The position numbers were made by a program, and so were the translations under genes. The notes below the pieces were generated by a model. The model had not been told where the DNA came from. It ran no database searches and was given only the letters and a program-made list of their open reading frames with translations. Below, piece by piece: positions 24,878 through 34,296 of a stretch of 64,000 nt of DNA; position 1 is the first letter of the stretch; each line of letters begins with the position of its first letter. Origin of the DNA: Algoriphagus sp. PAP.12 (GTDB taxonomy: Bacteria; Bacteroidota; Bacteroidia; Cytophagales; Cyclobacteriaceae); NCBI RefSeq assembly GCF_026652115.1, contig NZ_JAPPSQ010000013.1, positions 62,001 through 126,000 on the forward strand, in the 5' to 3' direction.

Positions 24878-26428
24878 TTAGTCTACATCCCACCAAACTT
24901 TGGTGGTAATAGCGTCTTCTCCTTGACGAGCAATCGCATCCAAGTAATTTTGCTTATTCAGTGCCTGCACACTGGTAGGATACATATATCTTACCGGAAC
25001 GGAGCTGATATAGGCTGCCGGTCCAGGTAAAATTTCTGGATAATTTGTTCTCCTCCAGTCATACCAACCCTCCAAACCTGTAAAGAATAGAGCCAACCAC
25101 TTTTGAGTTCCGATTTTTGAAAGCTTCTCATCCGTCGTTCCTGTATAAGCAACACCTGATTGTGTAAAGTAAGAATCTGAAACATCCAATTTTTCAGCAA
25201 TTTGAGGAAGGTTGATCATTTCATATCTCTCTTTGTAGTATGCAAAAGAAGCCTTGATACCGTTCATGTAGTACTCTTCCGCAGTTCCAGTAGTGATGAA
25301 ACCTCTTTCTCTAGCTTCAGCTAAGACGAATTGCAATTCTGCATAGCTCATCAACATGGCCTGAGCGCCGGTTGGGTTAGCCAATGAAGTACAAGCAGAA
25401 CAAGACCACAACAAACCTACTCTTGAGACAAAGTTAGATCCACCTTTTGCAGGATCTCCAGATGGCGAATAAGCCAAAGCTTCCTCATCAGCAAGTCCGT
25501 TAGGAACACCTTGATAATCATCTACTTCACCAATAATACCTGCACCAGAATCATTTGTTGGTTGCGCATACGCATAAAGTCTTGGATCATCCAAATCTTT
25601 CAAAACACCTTCCATCTTTTCACTCAATCTGTACTCATCAAATGATCCAGAACGAGTGGTATATAGTGGGTGCTGATTTGGGACATCTTGCAAATATTGC
25701 AAAGCTGCCTGATCTTCGATACCAGTGAAAATTGGAGATTGAGAAGGATTATCCAAAATAGCCTGCATTGCTGCAGAAGGATCTTGTCTATCTGACAATC
25801 TCATCAAGATTCTTAGTCTCAAAGAGTTTGCAAACATTTTCCATCTTTCGATATCACCATTGAAAAGGATATCTCCACTTACTTGCTCAGAGGTGCTGCC
25901 CAAAAGGGTGTTTGCCTCTGCCAATTCACTCAAAATACTCGCGTAAATGGACTCCTGAGTATCGAATTTCGGATAATTCACTCCTTCTTTTGCCTGAATA
26001 GCCTCAGAGTAAGGAATATCTCCATATGCATCAGACATATAAGAGAACAAGTTTGCTCTGATAATTTTAGCTATCCCAACATAGTTTTGCTGATTAGCTT
26101 CTCCAGAGATCAAAATCACATTGTTCAGATCTCTCATGGAGTTATAGAAATTATTGTATGGGTCTCCGGAAGGTCCCCAGTTATAGCGGTCTTCACTGGT
26201 AAACTGGATTTTGGCAGTCATCTGCATGACAATGTTTCCAGTTCCCCAAGCACTACCAGCAATTTCATTGGTAGTGGATCTAATGATATTTGGCAATAAA
26301 AGATCAGAGGACACAGTTTCAGGACTGTTAGGGTTCATATTGATTTCCTCAAAATCTTTATCACAAGAGCTTAATCCCAATGCTAAGGCAAGAGAAAAAG
26401 CAGAAATATATTTTGTATTGAATTTCAT
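24878..26428 (-). CDS. SusD/RagB-family outer-membrane nutrient-binding lipoprotein
   Basis: This 516-residue surface lipoprotein pairs with the SusC receptor encoded just upstream (27-base gap). The signal ends in GLSSC with the lipidated Cys near residue 22, followed by DKDFEEINMNPNSPE, typical of the SusD-like 2 branch. Tetratricopeptide-like helices and the usual C-terminal YPTSVQALNKQNY segment are present. It would act as the lid that captures substrate for import. The phosphatase genes behind it suggest a phosphorylated organic substrate rather than a glycan; this is inference. Confidence 0.92.
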   Translation of the reverse strand: MKFNTKYISAFSLALALGLSSCDKDFEEINMNPNSPETVSSDLLLPNIIRSTTNEIAGSAWGTGNIVMQMTAKIQFTSEDRYNWGPSGDPYNNFYNSMRDLNNVILISGEANQQNYVGIAKIIRANLFSYMSDAYGDIPYSEAIQAKEGVNYPKFDTQESIYASILSELAEANTLLGSTSEQVSGDILFNGDIERWKMFANSLRLRILMRLSDRQDPSAAMQAILDNPSQSPIFTGIEDQAALQYLQDVPNQHPLYTTRSGSFDEYRLSEKMEGVLKDLDDPRLYAYAQPTNDSGAGIIGEVDDYQGVPNGLADEEALAYSPSGDPAKGGSNFVSRVGLLWSCSACTSLANPTGAQAMLMSYAELQFVLAEARERGFITTGTAEEYYMNGIKASFAYYKERYEMINLPQIAEKLDVSDSYFTQSGVAYTGTTDEKLSKIGTQKWLALFFTGLEGWYDWRRTNYPEILPGPAAYISSVPVRYMYPTSVQALNKQNYLDAIARQGEDAITTKVWWDVD

Positions 26429-26455
26429 GATTATTGTCTTTTTAGCTGATTCAGA

Positions 26456-29400
26456 TTAGAATTTCACATTTAAGTTAAATCCTACACTTCGGGTAGATGG
26501 CAATGCCATATCTTCCACACCAGGAATCAAAGAACCACCACTCATTGCCATGGTTTCAGGATCGAAATGTGGGTTTTCAGTCCAAAGAGCCAAGTTTCTA
26601 CCCACTAGGGAAAGCTTAACACTTTGGATAGGAAGATTTCCTAAAACTGATCTTGGAATAGTATACCCGATAGTTACTTCTCTCAACTTCAAGAAAGTTG
26701 CGTCGTATTTGGCTGCTTCTACGTTGTTTCTTTCGTAGTAGCGGTTATGCCAGTTTCTAGAAGAAACTTTGAAAGTATTAGGAGAATAAGTTCCGTCAGC
26801 ATTCTCAACCACACCTGGGCTGATGATACCATTACCTTCCACCTCTAGATCATACCCGTTTTCACGACCATACAAAGTTTCTTCCAACTGACCAGATGTA
26901 GATCCGATAGTTTTGGTTCTGGATACCACGATTCCACCATATCTAAAATCAAACAAGAAACCTAAAGAAAGACCTTTGTAGCTAAAGTTGTTTTGCAATC
27001 CTAGCATCCAGTCTGGGTTATAGTTACCCTGAGGCTTCAATTCAGAATCACGGAGTGGAGTACCTGTGGTGTTGTGGATGATTTGACCATAATATTCAGA
27101 ATTAGGGTCTTCCACTCTCGCGAAACCAACACCGTAGATATTCCCCATTCTTTCTCCGACTCTCGCTTGAATATTTGCACCATTTCTACCGATTAGAGTG
27201 TATGTATCTAGACCTTCAGTCAATTCCAATACATAACCTCTAGTTCTGGTGAAGTTAGCCATGAAGTTCCAGTTGAATCCATCAGCATTCACTACTGGAG
27301 CACCTCTAAACATCACTTCGATCCCTTTGTTTTGAACCTCACCTGCGTTGATGATTCTAGAAGAATAACCTGTCGCGATATCCAAAGTGATTGGGAGAAT
27401 TTGGTTTCTGGTTCTGTTATCGAAATAAGTGAAGTCCAAACCATATCTGTCATCATGGAATCTCAAGTCAAAACCTGTTTCGAAAGAACCGGTTTTTTCA
27501 GGCTTCAAAGTCGCATTTGATAGCGTACTTGATTCAGATTTTGTCTGAACAGATCCCCAAGCAGTTCCTGAGTTGAACACGTTTGTCAAAGCATATGGAT
27601 TGGTATCATTACCAACTTCAGCATAGGCCGCTCTCACTTTCAAGAATGAGATGAAATTTGGCATTTTCACCATGTCAGAGATTACTGCACTCATCGTAGC
27701 AGAAGGGTAGAAGTAGCTGTTGTTATCCACTGGCAAAGTTGAAGACCAGTCATTTCTACCGGTTACGTCCAAGAACAAGATGTTTTTGTAACCGATTTGA
27801 CCAAATCCATATAGCGAGTTAATTCTCTTTTCAGTATTGTATTGGCTTACCTGAAGGTTAACTGCAGTATTGGTGAAGTTATAGATTCCAGGAATCAATA
27901 ACTGAGGAGCAACAGTTTGAAGATATCTGTTCTCTTGTCTCATTTGGTTACCACCTAACGCAATACTATAGGTCCAAACCGGCTTAGTATGCTCTGAGTA
28001 AGTCAACAAGAAATCTGAGTTTTGCTCAGTGAAGAACACATTGTCCTCTCTGTAGTTACCTTTAGGGAATCTTTGAGTTGAGAATGCTCTTTTTCTATCC
28101 CTCAATTCATTGTAAGTATCCATTCCAGTTCTCAGCATCAAACTCAACTTGTCAGTGAACTTGTATGTCGCTGATACATTACCAAAAATTCTATCTTTCG
28201 CCTGTCCGTTGGTGTTTTCAAATACGTTGAAATACGGGTTGTCGTGATAGTTGTAGTTGTAGTTAAACTGCTGAACACCTTCTAGATCTTTCATCCAATA
28301 ATTGCGAAGACTAGCTGTGTTTATTTGTCTACCATACCAAATCCACAAATACATCAAGTTTTCTGTACCATAGGAAATATTTGGTCTGTTTCCACTATTG
28401 GTTCTTTGATAGTTTACCGCAGAGTTGATTGACAACTTATCAGTAACATTGATACCTCCATTTAGAGCAATTGTATTTCTTTTCAAGTCAGTATTTGGAA
28501 CAATACCTTTTTGATCCAAATTCGTCCAAGAAAGACGGATATTGGCATTTTCATTAGAACCAGCAATGGAAACGTTATTTGAAAGCGTCACACCTGTTTG
28601 GAAGAAGTCATTTATGTTATCTGGTTGCGGTACCCATGGAGTCGCTGTAATAGTACTACCAGCAGGCGCATTCAAATCCCCACCTCTATATCCATCCACA
28701 TTTCTAGGAGAGTCAAATTGAGGGATCATCAATCCAGCATCTAAAGCAGGCCCCCAGCTTTCATCCACGCCATCCGCAATACCTGAACCAGCGCCATCCA
28801 CAAACTCAAATTGCCCGTTATTACCTTGTCCGTATTTGTTTTGCCACTGTGGCAATCTTAAAGGATTATCAAAAGTAGTATTGGAGTTGATTGTCACTCC
28901 CAAACCTTTTTTACCTTTTCCAGATTTTGTAGTAATCAAGATCGCACCATTTGCTGCTCTTGATCCATAAAGTGCTGCAGCAGCTGGACCTTTCAATACA
29001 GTCATGGAAGCGATATCGTCTGGGTTAATTTCACCAGCAGCATTACCATAATCCACTTCTTGGTTACCAGAACCTGAAGAGCCGATAACATTATTTGAAA
29101 TAGGCACACCATCCACAACAAAAAGCGGTTGGTTGGCATTGATATTCAAAGAGGATTCCCCACGAATGGTCACTCTACTAGAACCACCCAAACCTGAAGA
29201 ACTATTGGTGATCTGAACACCTGCTACTCGTCCACTCAATGAATTGATCACGTTGGTTTCACGAGCTTCTGTGAATCGATCACCATCTACCTCCTGAACT
29301 GAGTATCCCAAGGCTTTGGTTTCTCTCTCTACACCCAAGGCAGTCACAACAACCTCATTTAGGGCAAGGCCTTCTGAAAGGCTTACATCGATTTTGGTTG

Positions 29401-29671
29401 CATTGCCCACAGTTCTTTCGGTTGTTTCGAAACCAACAAAAGAAAAAATCAATACATCTGAAGGAGAAGCTTCAATGGAATAGTCACCATCGATACCTGT
29501 TACAGTACCACGAGTTGTTCCTTTTACCATTACCGTAGCCCCTGGCATGGGCTCATTATTTGCATCTGTCACTATTCCTGTTACCCTGACCTGTTGGGCG
29601 TAGGAAAAATTGAGAATAAAGAGTAGGCAGGCTACCATCATTCCTTGCCAAATCCTTGTTTTAGCAGTCAT
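26456..29671 (-). CDS. SusC/RagA-family TonB-linked outer-membrane importer
   Basis: This is a 1071-residue outer-membrane importer. It has a signal peptide (about 1-25), a carboxypeptidase regulatory-like domain (about 28-100, GIVTDANNEPMPGATVMVKG), the SusC signature VVTALGVERETKALGY, a plug domain (about 115-235, RVTIRGESSLNINANQPLFV) and a large barrel ending in NLNVKF. It lacks an STN domain, so it is not expected to signal to FecR. First gene of an operon with SusD, an AP-superfamily enzyme and a metallophosphatase. A -7 box TAGCTTTG lies about 50 bases upstream. Confidence 0.94.
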   Translation of the reverse strand: MTAKTRIWQGMMVACLLFILNFSYAQQVRVTGIVTDANNEPMPGATVMVKGTTRGTVTGIDGDYSIEASPSDVLIFSFVGFETTERTVGNATKIDVSLSEGLALNEVVVTALGVERETKALGYSVQEVDGDRFTEARETNVINSLSGRVAGVQITNSSSGLGGSSRVTIRGESSLNINANQPLFVVDGVPISNNVIGSSGSGNQEVDYGNAAGEINPDDIASMTVLKGPAAAALYGSRAANGAILITTKSGKGKKGLGVTINSNTTFDNPLRLPQWQNKYGQGNNGQFEFVDGAGSGIADGVDESWGPALDAGLMIPQFDSPRNVDGYRGGDLNAPAGSTITATPWVPQPDNINDFFQTGVTLSNNVSIAGSNENANIRLSWTNLDQKGIVPNTDLKRNTIALNGGINVTDKLSINSAVNYQRTNSGNRPNISYGTENLMYLWIWYGRQINTASLRNYWMKDLEGVQQFNYNYNYHDNPYFNVFENTNGQAKDRIFGNVSATYKFTDKLSLMLRTGMDTYNELRDRKRAFSTQRFPKGNYREDNVFFTEQNSDFLLTYSEHTKPVWTYSIALGGNQMRQENRYLQTVAPQLLIPGIYNFTNTAVNLQVSQYNTEKRINSLYGFGQIGYKNILFLDVTGRNDWSSTLPVDNNSYFYPSATMSAVISDMVKMPNFISFLKVRAAYAEVGNDTNPYALTNVFNSGTAWGSVQTKSESSTLSNATLKPEKTGSFETGFDLRFHDDRYGLDFTYFDNRTRNQILPITLDIATGYSSRIINAGEVQNKGIEVMFRGAPVVNADGFNWNFMANFTRTRGYVLELTEGLDTYTLIGRNGANIQARVGERMGNIYGVGFARVEDPNSEYYGQIIHNTTGTPLRDSELKPQGNYNPDWMLGLQNNFSYKGLSLGFLFDFRYGGIVVSRTKTIGSTSGQLEETLYGRENGYDLEVEGNGIISPGVVENADGTYSPNTFKVSSRNWHNRYYERNNVEAAKYDATFLKLREVTIGYTIPRSVLGNLPIQSVKLSLVGRNLALWTENPHFDPETMAMSGGSLIPGVEDMALPSTRSVGFNLNVKF

Positions 29672-29720
29672 TTGAAGTATAAGTTTTGAAATAGAATTGT
29701 TTTTTGTTAAAAATTTTTAC

Positions 29721-29728
29721 CAAAGCTA
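29721..29728 (-). promoter_or_regulatory. -7 promoter element TAGCTTTG for the SusC operon
   Basis: Exact match to the Bacteroidota TAnnTTTG -7 consensus, reading toward SusC and leaving a 5' leader of about 45 bases. No clear -33 TTG is present at the usual spacing, which may mean an activator is needed. Confidence 0.5.
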
Positions 29729-30128
29729 TACTTTCACTGTTCCTAAAGGGTTAAAAAGACTTTACGAAAAAGTGAATTAATTTATGGTTAAGAACCGAAA
29801 AATCGGCCTAAACAGGGTCTATTCAAATAAAAACTCAATTAACACCACTTAACATTCAGGATTGTGTTAACAAAAGTTGAAGTCTATTTTAAGAAAAGTT
29901 GTATATAAATCCTAAACTTTTTGAAAACAGAGAAAAAATATATTTCAAAACTTTTTGCTGAATATTCACTTTTTGAAAGAATTTTCACCTAAAAAATCAA
30001 TAACATGTAAAATTGTGGAAACACCTGCTATGATCTAAACTCTTATTCCAAATAAATACAGGAAAAAGCATTTTAAAAATTCAAATTAGTCTTGTAAAAT
30101 TTGTAATTTAAAAATCCTGATTGTTCTC

Positions 30129-30136
30129 TAATTTTG
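30129..30136 (+). promoter_or_regulatory. -7 promoter element TAATTTTG for the response regulator
   Basis: Exact TAnnTTTG match about 42 bases before the ATG at 30179. The -33 element is not obvious. Confidence 0.45.
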
Positions 30137-30178
30137 CCAATTGGAATTAAAACTCAACCCTATTATACAAACTTATCT

Positions 30179-30568
30179 ATGTCTACCTCCGCTCAATACC
30201 ATCGATTGATTTTGGTAGATGATGACCCTTTGGTCCATTTTTTAATTAAAAAATATTTATTAGTTGCGGGTATATCAATCGAGACTACATCCTTTCACGA
30301 CGGAGAGGAAATCTTCAAACATATTTCTAAACCTAATGAAGGTAAATCTGTAATTCTTCTTGATTTATCCATGCCAGTATATAGTGGATGGCACTTTTTA
30401 AACAAATTCAAAGAGCTGGATTCTAAATATAAAAACAGCTTCAATATTTATATCATGAGTAGCTCTATTGATCCAACCGACCAAAAACGAGTTGAAGAAT
30501 TTGAAGAGGTCATGGGCTTCTTGCCAAAGCCTATAACAGATGAGATTCTGAAAAAAATATTGTTATAA
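30179..30568 (+). CDS. Stand-alone response regulator receiver protein (CheY-like)
   Basis: This small cytoplasmic protein of about 129 residues is one receiver domain and nothing else. The acidic pair is in ILVDDDPL, the phospho-acceptor aspartate in VILLDLSMP (about residue 61), the switch Ser in IMSSS and the lysine in FLPKP. The ATG at 30179 (MSTSAQYHRL) is chosen because upstream in-frame codons begin only at a TTG inside the promoter box. Single-domain receivers in Bacteroidota pass phosphate or act by protein contact; the kinase partner is not in the window. Confidence 0.88.
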   Translation: MSTSAQYHRLILVDDDPLVHFLIKKYLLVAGISIETTSFHDGEEIFKHISKPNEGKSVILLDLSMPVYSGWHFLNKFKELDSKYKNSFNIYIMSSSIDPTDQKRVEEFEEVMGFLPKPITDEILKKILL

Positions 30569-30599
30569 AAAAAGAGGAGCAAGCCCCCCTTTTATGTGA

Positions 30600-32570
30600 T
30601 TATTTCGTCCAGGTATTATCCGTCACATCTTTATCTGGGAATCTATTATGGGGATCCAGTGTGATTTTTTTAATTGTTTTCAGCGTCGGGATTTCTACTT
30701 GATACTCTCTCTTCCCATCCAACCATACATCCACAGGATAGGAAAACTCTAAAGTATTAGGGCTAATCATTACTGCATTTGCCAATTCTGCAACCCCTCC
30801 GATTTCTCCTTCATATTCAACCTGAAGGACTATTGGTGAAGGCATTTCCCCATCTTGTCTTACAGTTACAATAGCCTTGTCAGAATTTACCTCGACTGAT
30901 TTTATCGATCCATCTACAGATTCAGTAGTAAACAACCAATAGTACCAGAACCAACCTAGGTTTTCTCCCAAAGCATGATCCATGAAAAACATATAATCCC
31001 AAGGGGAAGGATGTTTGAATGCCCAAGTTGCAGCATATTTTTTCATGGCAGCAATGACAGCATCATCCCCCACAATCCCTCCTAGCATAGAAAGCATCAA
31101 AGGAGTTTTCAAATAGGTTTGATACCCATAGCCACTTCCCGCATTATTTGCAGACCACATCAAAGGAGCTTCATCTTCATTTCCACTCATTCTACCGTAG
31201 CTTTGTCCCCATCCATCCAAATCAAAAGGTACTCCTTTGCTATCCGCTCCGGAAAGCACATTCATATATTGATTAAATCCTTCATCCATCCAGCCATAGC
31301 GGGTCTCATTGGTACCCACCATCATAGGCCACCATTGGTGAGCTACTTCATGATCTGCAGCTCCTTGATTTGAATTGACTACCATTGGATATTCCATACC
31401 GGCACTAGGGCCATCTTGCATGGTCAGTTGAGGAAATGGATAAGGAACCCAAAGGGAAGAGTAAAACTCTAATGCATGTCTGGCTCTTTCACCTGCATGC
31501 TCAAAATATTGGGCACGCTCAGGAATAAACACCATATGGATCGGAATCGGACCTTTTTCGGGAATCATTGCACGAGTAGCTTTCCATATAAATCTATCTG
31601 AAGTTGCCCATGCAAAATCATTTACTTTATCTGCCAAAAATCTCCAGGTCAGAGTTTCTCCATTTTTGGTACTTTTTCCTGGACCATTTTCTTCCTGACC
31701 TACAATAGTCACCTCCTCATCAGTACCCAATACAGTGGACAATCTTTGAATAGCTGTTGGAGTCAAAACTTCCTCTGGATTTTGCAACACTCCGGTACCG
31801 CTCACGATCCAGCCAGCAGGCACCGTCAAAGACACATCAAATTTTCCGAAATTGTTGAAAAACTCAGCTGGACCTAAATATTCACTCGTTTCCCAACCCC
31901 TCAAGTCATCGTATTTTGCCAATCTTGGAAACCATTGAGTCGGCTGGAAAAGCGTACTATCAAATCTCTGGGTCATTCTATGACCTCTACCACCGGTACC
32001 TCCCGGCAATTTGGTATGCCAGCTAATTTCCAACTCCCCTGTGCTACCAGCTGGAATTGGTTTTTCCAAAGTGATATAAGCTACGGTTTTGGTCAAATTA
32101 CTTGCTCTCAAAGCAGGAGGATCATTTCTTCTCGCTGGTGGCAAATCCAAATCAATGGAAACCCCGTTCACTTTGATGGAAGTCACTACCATTCCATCGG
32201 TTTGTTCTGCAGGCGTGGAAGAGCCTCTTGGTACATCTGCACGGAAAATATTATGATCCAACCGAAGGACTAAGTTGGGTAGATCTTCCTTGCTATTATT
32301 ATGGATCGTAATGGTCTCCGTACCGGTAATGGTCTGAGTTGAAGGATCCAATTTCGCATCAATGACAAAATCAGTCTCCAATTGCCAATAGTTCGGACCA
32401 GGCTTCCCTGTGAAATCCCGAGTACCAGCTTCAAAGGCTTTTTTAATCGAATTGGTCATAGGCACATCAGTCCTGATGGCTCGACTGTCGGTTTCAATGC
32501 TTGTTCTAAACTTCTCTTGCCCAAAAGAATAAGAAGAGCAAAGGAATATGAGTAAAAGTAGTTTCTTCAT
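30600..32570 (-). CDS. M1-family zinc aminopeptidase, exported
   Basis: This 656-residue gluzincin has a Sec signal (about 1-17, SYSFG). An N-terminal beta-saddle domain leads to the catalytic domain with the exopeptidase motif GMEYP (as in GAMEN), the zinc motif HEVAHQWWP and the third ligand in WMDEGFNQYMN, so the active site is complete. The final 100 residues are a beta-sandwich. It would trim peptides in the periplasm or outside. It converges with the response regulator gene and has no operon partner. Confidence 0.92.
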   Translation of the reverse strand: MKKLLLLIFLCSSYSFGQEKFRTSIETDSRAIRTDVPMTNSIKKAFEAGTRDFTGKPGPNYWQLETDFVIDAKLDPSTQTITGTETITIHNNSKEDLPNLVLRLDHNIFRADVPRGSSTPAEQTDGMVVTSIKVNGVSIDLDLPPARRNDPPALRASNLTKTVAYITLEKPIPAGSTGELEISWHTKLPGGTGGRGHRMTQRFDSTLFQPTQWFPRLAKYDDLRGWETSEYLGPAEFFNNFGKFDVSLTVPAGWIVSGTGVLQNPEEVLTPTAIQRLSTVLGTDEEVTIVGQEENGPGKSTKNGETLTWRFLADKVNDFAWATSDRFIWKATRAMIPEKGPIPIHMVFIPERAQYFEHAGERARHALEFYSSLWVPYPFPQLTMQDGPSAGMEYPMVVNSNQGAADHEVAHQWWPMMVGTNETRYGWMDEGFNQYMNVLSGADSKGVPFDLDGWGQSYGRMSGNEDEAPLMWSANNAGSGYGYQTYLKTPLMLSMLGGIVGDDAVIAAMKKYAATWAFKHPSPWDYMFFMDHALGENLGWFWYYWLFTTESVDGSIKSVEVNSDKAIVTVRQDGEMPSPIVLQVEYEGEIGGVAELANAVMISPNTLEFSYPVDVWLDGKREYQVEIPTLKTIKKITLDPHNRFPDKDVTDNTWTK

Positions 32571-32693
32571 GATTTTTCGTTTCTACCATTCAAGGTAAGA
32601 AAATTGAACATCTGGCAGAAAAGAATTTGAAAAGCGGTGCTATTAATAAGCTGTAAAGTGAAATCTAAATTCCGGTTATGAGCTAATTCTAAT

Positions 32694-33014
32694 TTAATCA
32701 GAATTCTTACTTAAAAGTTGTTGCAATCTTGACAATCTATTTGCCCAAAAAACTTCATAATTGGAAAGCCATTCCTGAATTTGTAAAAAACCTTGGTGAC
32801 GCAATGAACAGATCCTTTCTCTACCTTGATTCCGAATCGAAACAAACCCTCCCTCTTGAAGAATTTTAATATGCTTAGAAACAGCAGGTCGACTCATTTC
32901 AAAATTTTCAACCAGAGAATTAACCGTCATCTCCTCTTCACTTAGCAACTCCAATATTTTCCTCCTACTTGGGTCAGCAATAATCTGAAAAGGGTCAAAT
33001 TGCGGATTATTCAT
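32694..33014 (-). CDS. ArsR-family transcriptional repressor
   Basis: This 106-residue winged-helix protein begins IADPSRRKILELLSEEE and has the recognition helix in MSRPAVSKHIKILQEGGFV. It has no cysteine pair for metal sensing, so it is the SRPBCC-paired, metal-independent kind. It overlaps the end of the SRPBCC gene by 8 bases. The 22-bp palindrome at 33471-33492 in front of the pair is its likely operator, implying autoregulation. Confidence 0.9.
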   Translation of the reverse strand: MNNPQFDPFQIIADPSRRKILELLSEEEMTVNSLVENFEMSRPAVSKHIKILQEGGFVSIRNQGRERICSLRHQGFLQIQEWLSNYEVFWANRLSRLQQLLSKNSD

Positions 33015-33447
33015 AATTTCCAGTCTTCATTCCTGTTCCCAATCTCTTCCCTATTTTCATCCAACCTTTGTTCATGATCATGAATGGAATGAAATTTTTG
33101 AATCCTATAAAACCCTGATGCTCTAATTGCAGAACACACCCCTCATCCTTAGGAATAAGCGTCCAGGTGACAATTGAATCCAAAGAAGGACTGGATTTTG
33201 ACATTCCCCCTTTCCAGGAATAGACCAACTTTTTCCTTTCCTTAATTTCCAAGACCTCACAATAAATTCTACCGTCAAAACCCAACTTATACTTGGGTTT
33301 GGTACCAAATTGGAATTTGTGTCCTACTTCCAATTTGAAATCGTTTGGCATCAGCCACAGAGCCAGTAAATCCGGATCGGTCAGGTATTTCCATACCATT
33401 TCGGGACCCTGTTCGAAGTAAAATTGATGAAAAATAGTCTTTTGCAT
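33007..33447 (-). CDS. SRPBCC (AHSA1/START-like) domain protein
   Basis: This 146-residue protein has the Bet v1/AHSA1 fold pattern: YFEQGPEMVWKYLTDPDLLALWLMP at the start, then GHKFQFGTKP, KERKKLVYSWKGG and a long C-terminal helix (NKGWMKIGKRL). Such proteins bind hydrophobic ligands and are often encoded with an ArsR repressor, as here. The exact ligand is unknown. First gene of a two-gene unit. Confidence 0.88.
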   Translation of the reverse strand: MQKTIFHQFYFEQGPEMVWKYLTDPDLLALWLMPNDFKLEVGHKFQFGTKPKYKLGFDGRIYCEVLEIKERKKLVYSWKGGMSKSSPSLDSIVTWTLIPKDEGCVLQLEHQGFIGFKNFIPFMIMNKGWMKIGKRLGTGMKTGNYE

Positions 33448-33464
33448 AATGAGAAAGCTACCTA

Positions 33465-33472
33465 CAAATATA
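33465..33472 (-). promoter_or_regulatory. -7 promoter element TATATTTG of the SRPBCC-ArsR unit
   Basis: TATATTTG matches TAnnTTTG and touches the edge of the palindrome at 33471-33492. Binding there would block the promoter. Confidence 0.5.
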
Positions 33473-33492
33473 TGTTACTTATAAGTTACATA
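33471..33492. promoter_or_regulatory. 22-bp palindromic operator of the ArsR repressor
   Basis: The 22 bases read TATGTTACTT-ATAAGTTACA-TA and are palindromic apart from one T:T mismatch in each arm; the central ACTTATAAGT is perfect. It sits 24 bases upstream of the SRPBCC start and overlaps the -7 box. Confidence 0.65.
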
Positions 33493-33507
33493 TCCAGTTC
33501 TACTTTC

Positions 33508-34233
33508 TTATTTTTCAAATAGCTCAATGGTGTAATCCAATAATTCTACACCTCCTGCTTGCCCATGTCCAGGCACCACCAATTTCAAATCCGGGAATCG
33601 TTCTTTCACTTTCGCTACAGTTAAAGGCCAAGCTTTTACATTCGCATCTCCAACAAATCCTTTACTTGCTCCTTCAGCTTTGATCATGCATCCCCCAAAA
33701 AGAACCTGGTCTTTGGGAAAGTAAGCGACAACATTGTCGACCGTATGCCCTTCTCCTAAAAACTCAACTTTCAACTCCTCTTCTCCAAACTGGAAAGTTT
33801 TCGATTTATCAAATCGTTCCTGCGGAATAGGAAGTTGATGGGAAGCCGCCATATTTTGGGTCATGATATTCGCATATGAAGGAATCCATGAAGCCTGGAA
33901 TTCCAAAAGTCCACCTGTACAGTCTTCATGAAAATGGGTTGGAATCACAGCTATAATTTTACTTTTCAATTCCTTTTCCACATACTCTATCAATTCTTTG
34001 GAGGAAGCATCATCGACAGGTGTATCGATTACAATTGCTTCTCCATTTGAGATGACCACCATCCCATTGCATTCTACTTTCCCAAAAGAATCGGTTTGCA
34101 GATAAGATATATGTCGATAGGTGTTGGGGGCTATTTTCTCAACCTTTAGGGTTTCACTTTGTCCAAATGAGGGGTTGGAAAACGTAAAAAACATGCCTGC
34201 TATAAGGCCCATAGGGAAAAAGAATCTAGACAT
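33508..34233 (-). CDS. Subclass B1 metallo-beta-lactamase
   Basis: This 241-residue exported enzyme has a signal peptide (about 1-24, SFGQS) and every zinc ligand of subclass B1: His100, His102 and Asp104 in THFHEDCTGG, His163 in GEGHTVDN, Cys182 in LFGGCMIK and His223 in VPGHGQ. The Cys just after the Asp and the GDANVKAWPLT stretch recall CfiA/CcrA and other intrinsic Bacteroidota enzymes. It would hydrolyse beta-lactams including carbapenems, in the periplasm. It is a single gene with no mobile element around it, so it looks intrinsic, not acquired. Confidence 0.88.
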   Translation of the reverse strand: MSRFFFPMGLIAGMFFTFSNPSFGQSETLKVEKIAPNTYRHISYLQTDSFGKVECNGMVVISNGEAIVIDTPVDDASSKELIEYVEKELKSKIIAVIPTHFHEDCTGGLLEFQASWIPSYANIMTQNMAASHQLPIPQERFDKSKTFQFGEEELKVEFLGEGHTVDNVVAYFPKDQVLFGGCMIKAEGASKGFVGDANVKAWPLTVAKVKERFPDLKLVVPGHGQAGGVELLDYTIELFEK

Positions 34234-34296
34234 AATCAGAGTTTTAAAATGAGATAAAACCTAATCAAAAATCAGTCTAGATTCTTCAATTGCGAT

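Larger units (their letters stand above)
29672..30178. other. Divergent promoter region between SusC operon and response regulator
   Basis: About 500 AT-rich bases with no gene that I can support. It contains a -7 box for the minus-strand SusC operon (29721-29728) and one for the plus-strand response regulator (30129-30136). The long middle part (29750-30100) shows nothing beyond short AT-rich repeats. Confidence 0.5.
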
